A stretch of DNA of 40,965 bases from Planctomycetota bacterium (GTDB lineage Bacteria; Planctomycetota; UBA1135; GCA-002686595), in the NCBI GenBank assembly GCA_029250885.1, contig JAQXEK010000080.1, positions 1 through 40,965 of the forward strand, written 5' to 3'. A program made the translations under genes and the position numbers. The notes below the pieces were generated by a model. That model had not been told where the DNA came from, did no database searches, and worked only from the letters and a program-made list of their open reading frames with translations. This document shows, in pieces, positions 16,453-23,494 of the stretch (its first letter is position 1; every line of letters starts with the position of its first letter).

Positions 16453-16776
16453 ATGAGCGGACCCCTTGGAGATATGGGCAGCTTACTCAAGCAAGCCCAA
16501 CTGATGCAGCGCGAGCTGGACAAGGTCAAAGAGGATCTAGCCAGCCGCCAGGTCGAGGGTACTGCCGGCGGTCGCGCCGTCGTGATCTCCCTGACCTGCA
16601 GTCGCGAGGTGATCTCGGTGGAGGTCAGCGATGAGCTCGCCCAAGATGGCAACAAGGCTACGATCCAAGAGATGGTGCTGGTTGCCCTACGGGATGCCAT
16701 GGCCCAGGTCGAGTCCATCTCTGCCGAGGAGATGGGCAAGGTCACCGGCGGCCTGAACCTGCCGGGCCTAATGTAG
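16453..16776 (+). CDS. ybaB: Nucleoid-associated protein YbaB/EbfC family
   Basis: This is a small dimeric DNA-binding protein, often encoded between dnaX and recR. The frame is open from 16270 inside dnaX. The family start is the ATG at 16453 (MSGPLGDMGSLLKQAQLMQREL), giving 107 residues. An alternative is the ATG at 16474 (MGSLLKQAQ). The conserved parts are the KQAQLMQRELDKVKEDL helix, GTAGGRAVVISLTCSREVISVEVS, and AMAQVESISAEEMGKVTGGLNLPGL at the end. It starts 52 nt after dnaX; recR follows two bases after its stop. Confidence 0.93.
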   Translation: MSGPLGDMGSLLKQAQLMQRELDKVKEDLASRQVEGTAGGRAVVISLTCSREVISVEVSDELAQDGNKATIQEMVLVALRDAMAQVESISAEEMGKVTGGLNLPGLM

Positions 16777-16778
16777 GC

Positions 16779-17393
16779 ATGGCCTATCCCGCTCCACTTG
16801 AGGCCCTGGTCGAGGCCTTCCAAGTCCTCCCGGGCATTGGACGCCGTACCGCCGAGCGCCTCGCCCTGCACGTGCTCCGCGACCCCAGCGCCCGCGCCTT
16901 AGGCTTGGCCATCGAGACAGCGGTCAAGGACACTAAGCGCTGCACGATCTGCCGCAACGTCTGCGAGCAAGAGCCCTGCGTCATCTGCTCGGACTCCAAG
17001 CGCGATGCCCGTCGCGTCCTAGTCGTCGAAGAGCCGGCCCACGTGGAGAGCGTCGAGCGCGCCGGAGTCTGGGAAGGCCGCTATCACGTCCTGCTCGGCT
17101 CCTTCAATCCGGCCGAAGGCACAGACGCGCGGCACCTAGCGGTCGGTGGGCTGATTGAACGCCTTCGCAGCAACGTAGTCCAAGTGGACGAGGTTGTCCT
17201 AGGCATGGATCCCGATAAGGAGGGCGAGGCTACGCTCTTGCTTGTGCTTGAGGCGATCGAGAGTGCTGGTCTGGGCGTGAGTGTTTCGCGGCTCTCGCGC
17301 GGCCTTCCGGCTGGGAGTGGGATTGAGTACTTGCATCGGGGTGTGCTTGAGGATGCGATTGAGGATAGACGGGCGGTCAGGCGAAAGTCCTGA
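16779..17393 (+). CDS. recR: Recombination mediator RecR
   Basis: RecR acts with RecF and RecO to load RecA on SSB-coated gaps. The 204-residue product has the N-terminal HhH (LPGIGRRTAERLALHVL). The zinc finger cysteines are C55, C58, C67 and C70. The Toprim region is VLVVEEPAHVESVERAGVWEGRYHVLLGSFNPAEG. It ends with VSRLSRGLPAGSGIEYLHRG, a slightly divergent form of the usual ARGLPxGxxLEY block. The gene is the third member of the conserved dnaX-ybaB-recR set. Confidence 0.95.
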   Translation: MAYPAPLEALVEAFQVLPGIGRRTAERLALHVLRDPSARALGLAIETAVKDTKRCTICRNVCEQEPCVICSDSKRDARRVLVVEEPAHVESVERAGVWEGRYHVLLGSFNPAEGTDARHLAVGGLIERLRSNVVQVDEVVLGMDPDKEGEATLLLVLEAIESAGLGVSVSRLSRGLPAGSGIEYLHRGVLEDAIEDRRAVRRKS

Positions 17394-17721
17394 AGTAAGT
17401 AGGGGCCCCGTTGAGCTGGGCTCTTTTGCGCTGCGCTTGGCTTCTTTGTTTGCTTTATGGGGGTAGCGATCGGCTTTGCCGTTGGCTAAGTGGATTTGGG
17501 CTGACCTTGGTTATTTGGGTCGCCTTGGGGCTTTTAACTTGGGCGCTTTGCTCAATAAGGGAGGTAGGGCGCCCCCGCGCGAAGCGCTCCTCCCCTCACT
17601 TGGCACGGAAAGTTTTTCGTTCTTAGCTTCGCACCCTCAATCTTTTCCAGGGTGGGGCCGATACGGAGGCGTGGCGGGGTTGCACCGTCTTTCGTTTCGT
17701 TCTCTGGTGATGGAAGTTCTT
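17394..17721 (+). repeat. Gene-free stretch with a GC-rich repeat unit upstream of rpoN
   Basis: Positions 17415-17443 (GCTGGGCTC, T-run, GCGCTGCGCTTGGCTT) are nearly identical to 29953-29982 downstream of the RNase gene, differing by one T in the run. At 17551-17588 a hairpin GGGAGG/CCTCCC encloses a palindromic GGGCGCCC and GCGC-GAA-GCGC, related to GCGCTTCGCGC at 29991. The rest has no recognised feature, and the open frame through it to rpoN lacks conserved sequence. The rpoN promoter is not evident. Confidence 0.6.
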
Positions 17722-19233
17722 ATGGCGGGTATCTCATTTCGACAGGCGCAGGGGCAGCGGTTAGAGCAGCAGCTTTCCGCCCGCATGTTGCCCGCGTTGG
17801 CGATCCTTGAGTTGGGTGCTATAGAGCTCTCAGGCTATCTACGCGAGCAGTTCGAATCGAACGAGGCGCTCTCGTTGGAGGAGTCTAATGGGGGAGAGGA
17901 GTCGCCGCTAATGGCGCAGACGGCTACGGAGGCGGCACGCGATGGGAGCCTCGACCATTCCTTTGGCGAGGACGGATTCGAGCCGGTCTTTGTGCGGCGT
18001 GGCAGCGCTGAGGCGACGGACCGTCACGCGGAGTGGATGGAGGCTCAGCCCGGGCGAGGTCCGGGCCTCCTGGAGAGTGTCGGGGAACAACTGGCGTTTA
18101 TCGATTTTAAGGCTCTGCGGCGGGCCCATCAGGCGCAGCTGTGCGCCTTGGAGAATCCTGGTGACTCGCCGGGACGTGCGGTTGTCGTCGGACCTGACCT
18201 AGAGCCGATCGTTCGGTTCTTGGTGGGCGAGCTCGATGTCCGTGGGGTGTTGCAACCGAGCAATGTCGAGCTCTTAGCCCGGGCCCAGGGGATTAGCTTT
18301 GGACCGAACCCAGAGTTGAGTTTGGAGGCGGCAGTCGCGGTGCTCCAGGGGCTCTCACCCCGCGGTGTTGGGGCACGTTCGGCGGCAGGCATGCTGCTGA
18401 TGCAGATGGATGCGAGCGACGAGGACCTAGAGCTGATGCAGCGCCTGCTCGGAGAGCACCTCGAACAGCTCGGACAGAACAAGCTGCCCCAAGTGGCAGC
18501 CGCACTCGGGATCGACGTGGTGGACGTTGTACGCTTGGTCGAGCGCCTGCGAGCCCTCGACCGCGAGGTTTGCGCCAGCCACGAGGCAACCGAAGGCCAG
18601 GTCGCACCGGCGATCCTGCCCGATGTGATCGTGGAGGAGGACCGCCACGGCTTTACGGTAAGCGTCGATGGCGCCGCACTGCCCAAGGTCGCCATCGACG
18701 AGGACATTAGCCAGCTCGCTAAGGACTCTCGGGACGACCCCGAGCTGCGCAAGTACCTGCGCACGAAGCTGGACTCGGCGCGGCTAATAGTCGATGCCGT
18801 GGAACAGCGCAGAACCACCCTTTTACGTGTGTCTCGAGCACTCTTTGCCCACCAGCACGCCTTCCTAGAGCACGGCCCGGGCCACCTGGCACCCCTGCGT
18901 ATGGGCGCGCTCGCGAAGCTGGTCGGCGTCCACCGCAGCACGGTCAGCCGCGCCATCGCGGGTAAGTACGCTTGGACGCCATGGGGTATGGTCAGCCTGC
19001 GCGACTTCTTTCAGGGCTCGGCGGGCTCGTCCGAGGCTACGGCCCGCGTCGACGTGCGCGAGCAGGTACGCCAAGTGGTGGAGACCGAGGATTCTGCCGC
19101 GCCCCTCTCAGACGAGGAGATCGTGCTCGCCATGGGCCAGCGCGGCTTTAAGCTGGCCCGGCGTACTGTTGCGAAGTATCGCCGTGAGTTGGGTCTGGCG
19201 AGCTCCTACCGGCGCCGCCGATTCGTAGCCTAG
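17722..19233 (+). CDS. rpoN: RNA polymerase sigma-54 factor
   Basis: Sigma-54 directs RNA polymerase to -24/-12 promoters and needs an AAA+ enhancer-binding protein to open them. The frame is open from 17476, but the conserved N-terminal activator-interacting region begins at MAGISFRQAQGQRLEQQLSA. The ATG at 17722 has GGAAG upstream (17712-17716), giving 503 residues; the ATG at 17710 is the alternative. The C-terminus has the HTH (GALAKLVGVHRSTVSRAIAG, about residues 395-416). It also has the RpoN box (ARRTVAKYR, 479-487), the hallmark of the family. Downstream truA, hpf and ptsN form the typical rpoN neighbourhood. Confidence 0.95.
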   Translation: MAGISFRQAQGQRLEQQLSARMLPALAILELGAIELSGYLREQFESNEALSLEESNGGEESPLMAQTATEAARDGSLDHSFGEDGFEPVFVRRGSAEATDRHAEWMEAQPGRGPGLLESVGEQLAFIDFKALRRAHQAQLCALENPGDSPGRAVVVGPDLEPIVRFLVGELDVRGVLQPSNVELLARAQGISFGPNPELSLEAAVAVLQGLSPRGVGARSAAGMLLMQMDASDEDLELMQRLLGEHLEQLGQNKLPQVAAALGIDVVDVVRLVERLRALDREVCASHEATEGQVAPAILPDVIVEEDRHGFTVSVDGAALPKVAIDEDISQLAKDSRDDPELRKYLRTKLDSARLIVDAVEQRRTTLLRVSRALFAHQHAFLEHGPGHLAPLRMGALAKLVGVHRSTVSRAIAGKYAWTPWGMVSLRDFFQGSAGSSEATARVDVREQVRQVVETEDSAAPLSDEEIVLAMGQRGFKLARRTVAKYRRELGLASSYRRRRFVA

Positions 19234-19305
19234 TCACCGCGCTTCTTCCACAGTTTCCCAAGAGCAAAGGGCACCGATTGGGCTGCTCCCGGTACGCTCT
19301 GCGCC

Positions 19306-20097
19306 ATGCTGCGCAACGTCCGCATTCTAGTCTCCTACGATGGGAGCAGGTTCTTTGGCTGGCAACGCCAAGAGGGCTTCTGGTCCGTGCAAGAGGCCAT
19401 TGAGGAGGCCCTACTGGGGCTTACCGGCGAGACGGTCACCGTACGTGGCTCGGGCCGGACCGACGCCGGCGTGCACGCCCTTGGCCAGGTCGCAAACTTT
19501 CACCTGGATACGGATCTCACGGATAACCGGCTTTGGCACGGCCTAAATGGACATCTTGGGCGCTGTGGCGCGGTGATCCGGGCCCTGCAGACCTGCGAGG
19601 GAAACTTCCATGCCCAGCGCAGCGCTTGCGGCAAGCGCTATGCCTACGTCATCGAGACGGCGCGCTTCCAGTCGCCCTTTACGGAGGACCGAGCCCACTT
19701 CGTGCGCGGGGACCTGAACATCGGCCCCATGCGCGAGGCCGCCGCGCACTTTGTGGGCGAGCACGACTTCTCCTGCCTGGTCACCACGGGCTCCGAGCGC
19801 GCCAGCAACGTGCGCCGGATCTTCGGGGTGCATCTGGTTGAGCGCCGCACGGGGATCGCGATTGTCGTGGGTGGCAACGGCTTCCTGTACAACATGGTCA
19901 GGACCCTCGCAGGCACCCTGATCGACGTCGGGTTGCGTCGCCGCAGGCCCGAGTCCATCCCAGCCCTACTGATTGGCCGCGAGCGCAGTGCGGCGGGAGA
20001 GACTGGCCCGGCGGGGGGGCTCTACATGATCTCTGTCCAATACCCAGGAGGCATCGATTGGGTCTTCCGGCGCGACCGCACGGGCGAGCCAATTTGA
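19306..20097 (+). CDS. truA: tRNA pseudouridine(38-40) synthase TruA
   Basis: TruA isomerises uridines 38, 39 and 40 in the anticodon arm of many tRNAs. The 263-residue product begins RNVRILVSYDGSRFFGWQRQ and has the catalytic motif GSGRTDAGVHALGQ with the nucleophile D53. Later conserved blocks are FHAQRSACGKRYAYVIE, HDFSCLVTTGSERASNVRRI and GNGFLYNMVRTLAGTLIDVG. It sits 72 nt after rpoN. Confidence 0.95.
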   Translation: MLRNVRILVSYDGSRFFGWQRQEGFWSVQEAIEEALLGLTGETVTVRGSGRTDAGVHALGQVANFHLDTDLTDNRLWHGLNGHLGRCGAVIRALQTCEGNFHAQRSACGKRYAYVIETARFQSPFTEDRAHFVRGDLNIGPMREAAAHFVGEHDFSCLVTTGSERASNVRRIFGVHLVERRTGIAIVVGGNGFLYNMVRTLAGTLIDVGLRRRRPESIPALLIGRERSAAGETGPAGGLYMISVQYPGGIDWVFRRDRTGEPI

Positions 20098-20165
20098 CCG
20101 CCCTATGGGGGATTTCGGTTTAAGAAATGCGACTGCTCTTGACGAAAGATCCGGGTCAAGTGAGC

Positions 20166-20194
20166 TTGTAAATTAGCTCCCGCTAGCCCATAAG
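20166..20194 (+). promoter_or_regulatory. Possible hpf promoter and nearby inverted repeats
   Basis: TTGTAA (20166-20171), a 17-nt spacer and CATAAG (20189-20194) give a weak sigma-70-like promoter ending 40 nt before hpf. Just upstream are two small inverted repeats, CTTGAC/GTCAAG (20138-20160) and GAGCT/AGCTC (20163-20180, overlapping the -35), that could bind a regulator. Each box matches only four of six consensus positions. Confidence 0.25.
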
Positions 20195-20233
20195 AGATGT
20201 GGCTCGCGTGACACCCCTTACCACAGGATTTGG

Positions 20234-20530
20234 ATGAATAAAGAAGTCGCCCTCTTGCACAGTGCCTACCCCTCTAGCCTTAGGGGCTATGTGGAGCAGC
20301 GTCTCGATGGACTCAGTAAGTTCAACGAACGCATGACCGGTATTCGTGCAGTATTCCAGCACCAGCACAACGAGCACTCGGTCGAGCTCGTGGCTAGCAT
20401 CGGGGGGAGTGCCCCCCTGGTGGTCGAGACCAAGGCCTCCAGCCCCCAGATCGCCCTCAAGCACGCCATGGCGAGCTTGGCGACCTCGTTGAAGCGACAC
20501 CGAACCAAGTTTTTGGACGCCAGGCACTAG
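20234..20530 (+). CDS. hpf: Ribosome hibernation promoting factor, short form
   Basis: Short HPF/YfiA-type proteins bind the 30S A and P sites and inactivate 70S ribosomes or promote 100S dimers in stationary phase. The 98-residue product has the two-helix, four-strand layout: SSLRGYVEQRLDGLSKFNERMTGIRAVFQ, HSVELVASIGG, and the second helix SPQIALKHAMASLATSLKRHRTKF. AGGA lies just before the ATG. It lacks the C-terminal dimerisation domain of long HPF. Position between the rpoN group and ptsN matches the enteric rpoN-hpf-ptsN order. Confidence 0.82.
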   Translation: MNKEVALLHSAYPSSLRGYVEQRLDGLSKFNERMTGIRAVFQHQHNEHSVELVASIGGSAPLVVETKASSPQIALKHAMASLATSLKRHRTKFLDARH

Positions 20531-20599
20531 GCAGCGCACCTCCGCCTGAGCCCCAAAGGACCACTATGAGGGGATCGCCCCGAACCAGATAAAGATTGC

Positions 20600-20645
20600 A
20601 AGTCGGCTGCGCCTGAGGGGATTCCGGGGCAGCCGACTTTTGTTA
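20600..20645 (+). terminator. Terminator after hpf
   Basis: An 11-bp perfect stem, AAGTCGGCTGC (20600-20610) with GCAGCCGACTT (20629-20639), is followed by TTGTTAT. It ends the rpoN-truA-hpf transcripts and separates them from ptsN. Confidence 0.75.
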
Positions 20646-20720
20646 TACTCCCCGCGAGGCTCTCCAAAGGCCTCTCAAGGCCCGCTCGGCACTGCCCTAT
20701 GCCCGAGCGGTCCGTTTTTG
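20644..20720 (+). promoter_or_regulatory. Possible ptsN promoter and attenuator leader
   Basis: TATACT at 20644-20649 is a good -10 box but has no clear -35. About 35 nt further comes a hairpin CCGCTCGG (20682-20689) / CCGAGCGG (20703-20710), followed by TCCGTTTTTG, which looks like an intrinsic terminator. It lies 30 nt before the ptsN start. The arrangement suggests either an attenuated leader or a short RNA of about 60 nt. This is inference from layout only. Confidence 0.35.
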
Positions 20721-20751
20721 TCCCTCAACCGACGTCAGAGACACTTTGAAC

Positions 20752-21246
20752 ATGCGTACGCGCCCCGCCAACTTCTACAAGATGATCGACCTCAAGAGCT
20801 GCAGCATGCGCTTGAAGGGCACGAATCAGGAAGAGGTCCACACCGAGATTATTGAGAACTTTAAGGCTGCCGAAGCCATCGACGAGGAGCTCGGCGCGGT
20901 CGCTCTTGAGGCTCTGCTCGAGCGCGAGCGCATGGCATCCACGGGAATCGGCAGGGGCGTCGCCATCGCCCACGTTAAGGTCCGGGGCCTCGAGGAGGCA
21001 CGCCTCGCTGTCTCGATCCACAAAGAGGGACTCGACTGGCGCTCCTTGGACCGTGAGCCCATCCAGCTGATGATCACTGTTCTGCGGCCCGACCGCCCCT
21101 CGGAGCTCCACGACCCCGAGCAGCACATCGAGTTGATGCGCTGGGTCCAGCGGTTGGCCCAGGACGAGGATTTTATCACCTTTGCCCTACGCCTGAAGAA
21201 CAAGAAAGAGCTCCGCAGCCTGCTCAAGGAGAAGGCCGGTATCTAA
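20752..21246 (+). CDS. ptsN: PTS EIIA domain protein, PtsN type
   Basis: EIIA-Ntr is the terminal phosphoacceptor of the regulatory nitrogen PTS, linked to potassium transport and nitrogen control. The 164-residue protein has the EIIA type-2 fold with the phosphorylatable histidine in STGIGRGVAIAHVKV (H74). The usual sequence is GxAIPH, so the proline is replaced by alanine. LxLLKEKAGI-like LRSLLKEKAGI ends the protein. The frame extends two codons up to a TTG; the ATG at 20752 is preferred. It is close to rpoN and hpf, its standard partners. No EI or HPr gene is in view. Confidence 0.88.
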   Translation: MRTRPANFYKMIDLKSCSMRLKGTNQEEVHTEIIENFKAAEAIDEELGAVALEALLERERMASTGIGRGVAIAHVKVRGLEEARLAVSIHKEGLDWRSLDREPIQLMITVLRPDRPSELHDPEQHIELMRWVQRLAQDEDFITFALRLKNKKELRSLLKEKAGI

Positions 21247-21289
21247 TCCAGGCTTTTTCGGGGCTCCAAGCTAGCCCCAACTTGCATAG

Positions 21290-21318
21290 AGGGCCGTCCA
21301 TTGGGGCGGCCCTTTTTC
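21290..21318 (+). terminator. Terminator of ptsN
   Basis: GGGCCGTCC (21291-21299) pairs with GGGCGGCCC (21304-21312), one G-T pair included, and is followed by TTTTTC. It ends the ptsN transcript. Confidence 0.8.
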
Positions 21319-21551
21319 GTGTCTTGCTGCAGTCCAGTACACCGGGGGGGGAGCGACTGGGGAGGGGGGATTAGCACCCCCGCAAGAAAAGGGGCTTTCC
21401 CAGACAGCGTGTCAAATTCCGAGCTTCTGCCGATTATTTAGCTGCCACCTCAACTTCCCCCAGCCAAAGGTCCGAAGGAAACACGGCTGCCCATAGCCGC
21501 GCAATGCACCTGCGCGGATGGGCTGGCTTTAGACCCCAGGGGAGTTCTGTA
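21319..21551 (+). promoter_or_regulatory. Structured leader of the pilMNOQ operon
   Basis: The stretch from ptsN to pilM has no gene. It contains a hairpin GGGGG-ATTAGCA-CCCCC at 21365-21381, then CAGCC/GGCTG (21461-21489). Next is a strong hairpin GCCCAT-AG-CCGCGCA with loop ATGCACC (arms 21489-21503 and 21511-21523; 13 pairs and an AG bulge). The last one ends 28 nt before the pilM ATG; GGGGAG just before the ATG is the ribosome-binding site. No T-run follows. I compared it with the c-di-GMP-I riboswitch and found no match. A regulatory RNA leader is possible but unproven. Confidence 0.35.
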
Positions 21552-22856
21552 ATGATGAAGCGTTGGAAAGAGAAGCTACAGGGCAAGTTCGCCCGGAAGC
21601 GCAGCCGCAGCCTGATTGGGCTGGACATTGGCACAACTGTGATCAAAGCAGTTGAAGTCACCCTCGACGAGGACGATCAGCCCGTCGTTACCGGTATCGC
21701 CAGTCGCGACCTCAAGCCTGGCGAGGAGATCCGTGAGGCCCTTGCCTCTTTGCTTGAGGAGGCGGGGTTCTCCGCAAAGGAGGTCGCCTCGGCGATCTCG
21801 GGCAAGTCCGTTATTGTGCGCCACCTGTCGACAGCGGAGATGACTGACGAGGAGCTGGCCCAGGCCATGCGCTTTGAAGCGGACAAGTTCTTGCCGTTTG
21901 ATGCGGATGAGGTGCTCATGGACTGTGAGCGACTCAACCGTCAGCCCCAGCTTGGTGGCGACGAGGACGACGGCCAGACCGACACGATCGGAGTCGCCTT
22001 GGCTGCCTGCCGCAACACGGTGGTCGAGGAGCAGTACCGTACCTTGGTGGCCGCAGGCCTGGTACCGGTCGCCGTGGACGCCGAGGTCTTTGCCCTGGTC
22101 AACGCCTACGAGTTCTGCACCGGTGAGCTTGCCAATACGGGAGCTTCCGAAGAGGTAGAAGGGGAGTCTGAAGTGTCCGAGTCGGCCGAGCCGGAAGCTT
22201 CGGACCTTACTCCTGAACAGCTCGTCGCCGCCAAGACGCGCACCGGCGAGGCCTACGCAGACTACAACGCCTTTGATGAAGACGAAGAGGAGGTTGAAGA
22301 GTATTTCGACCCGTATACAGGCGCTGGCATGATCGAAGAGTCCACTCCGCCGCCCCTCTCTGGTTGCGCCGTGGCCATTGCCGACATAGGAGCCACGCGG
22401 ACCCAGATCTCCGTTCTGATCGGCGGCGAGACTTGCTTCTCCCGCGACATCGGTGTGGGCGGTGCCGACATGACCCAGGCGATTGTGCGCCGACTCTCGG
22501 TGGACACCGAGGAGGCCGAGCAGCTCAAACGTATTCCCGGCGAGAGCCAATCAGAGGTGCTTGAAGCCCTCGAGTCCGTGATTGACGACCTCGTCGGCGA
22601 GCTCTCCATGTCCCTGGACTTCGTGGAAAACCACGAGGGCCTGACCGTGGGCAAGGTCCTGCTTGCTGGTGGTGGAGCGGGTACTCCCGGCCTGCTGGAG
22701 GCTATCGTGGCCAGCACCGAATGCGAGGCCACGAGGTGGGACCTGTTTGAAAACGTCAAGGTCGACGAGACAATGGTCGACAAGGAAGAGCTTGAGAAGC
22801 ACGGCGCAACCCTCGCGGTAGCCGTCGGACTTGCAGCTCGGGTGGTGGCAGCATGA
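21552..22856 (+). CDS. pilM: Type IV pilus assembly ATPase-fold protein PilM
   Basis: PilM is an actin/FtsA-fold cytoplasmic protein that binds the N-terminus of PilN under the inner membrane. The 434-residue product starts MMKRWKEKL after GGGGAG. It has the first phosphate motif LIGLDIGTTVIKAVEV (22-37), then EELAQAMRFEADKFLPFDADEV, typical of PilM. The second phosphate motif is AIADIGATRTQISVLI (275-290) and the adenosine motif LLAGGGAGTPGLLEAI. Residues about 195-270 are an acidic, low-complexity insertion (EEVEGESEVSESAEPEASD, then DEDEEEVEEYF) absent from standard PilM. The stop overlaps pilN by four bases. Confidence 0.9.
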   Translation: MMKRWKEKLQGKFARKRSRSLIGLDIGTTVIKAVEVTLDEDDQPVVTGIASRDLKPGEEIREALASLLEEAGFSAKEVASAISGKSVIVRHLSTAEMTDEELAQAMRFEADKFLPFDADEVLMDCERLNRQPQLGGDEDDGQTDTIGVALAACRNTVVEEQYRTLVAAGLVPVAVDAEVFALVNAYEFCTGELANTGASEEVEGESEVSESAEPEASDLTPEQLVAAKTRTGEAYADYNAFDEDEEEVEEYFDPYTGAGMIEESTPPPLSGCAVAIADIGATRTQISVLIGGETCFSRDIGVGGADMTQAIVRRLSVDTEEAEQLKRIPGESQSEVLEALESVIDDLVGELSMSLDFVENHEGLTVGKVLLAGGGAGTPGLLEAIVASTECEATRWDLFENVKVDETMVDKEELEKHGATLAVAVGLAARVVAA

Positions 22857-23494
22857 TTCAAATCAACTTACTTCCTGAAGAGCTTCGGCCTCAGCCAGGC
22901 ATTACGCCTAAAAAGGCCGCAGCACTTGCTACCGGCGCTCTGGTCAACGCCTCGCTGCTTGCGTGGTGGGGATGGCTCTCGATCGCAGTCGGCCAGCGCG
23001 TCGACATGGACCTTGTGCAGGTAAAGGAGCAGATGGCTGGGCTCACGCCCCAAGTCGACTACCACCGTGCTCTCGAGACCGAGCACCGCGTCTACGAGTC
23101 CCGTGAGCAGACCCTCGGCGGGATTACTGGCGAGCGCATCTCCTGGACCCAAAAGATCGACGAGTTCGTGGACCTTGCCCACTTAGGCAGCGACACAAGC
23201 CAGTACCTCGTCTGGTTCGGCAATCTAAACGTGACCCAAGTCAGCGACGACCGTCGCAAGGACTACGGCAGCCTGCGCGCCGAGGGCTTCTCGGGCACGG
23301 GCAACTTCGCCAATGTGGCTAACTACCTCGAAGACCTCGAGGAGTCCCACTTTGCGAAGGGCTTCAACCCACCCGCACCCCCCGAGGGCTCCCAGAGCAA
23401 GATCGACGAGGAGCTTACGCCCTCCGAGGTCTGGAGCTTCCCTGTCGAGCTGTCCCTGAAATCACCTGAGGAGCGCAACAACGATGGAGTTTAA
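22853..23494 (+). CDS. pilN: Type IV pilus assembly protein PilN
   Basis: PilN is a single-pass inner-membrane protein whose N-terminal INLLP peptide docks into PilM and whose periplasmic part pairs with PilO. The product starts MIQINLLPEELRPQPG, has one hydrophobic segment at about residues 22-46, then a coiled-coil and a ferredoxin-like periplasmic domain. The last is drawn out and has an insertion before SEVWSFPVELSLKSP. It overlaps pilM by four bases and pilO by 11, so the three are translated together. Confidence 0.9.
   Translation: MIQINLLPEELRPQPGITPKKAAALATGALVNASLLAWWGWLSIAVGQRVDMDLVQVKEQMAGLTPQVDYHRALETEHRVYESREQTLGGITGERISWTQKIDEFVDLAHLGSDTSQYLVWFGNLNVTQVSDDRRKDYGSLRAEGFSGTGNFANVANYLEDLEESHFAKGFNPPAPPEGSQSKIDEELTPSEVWSFPVELSLKSPEERNNDGV

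Noticed and set aside
17600..17618. Sigma-54-like TTGGCACG upstream of rpoN
   Set aside because: After the 4-nt spacer the -12 box would be GTTTT; the required GC is missing altogether.
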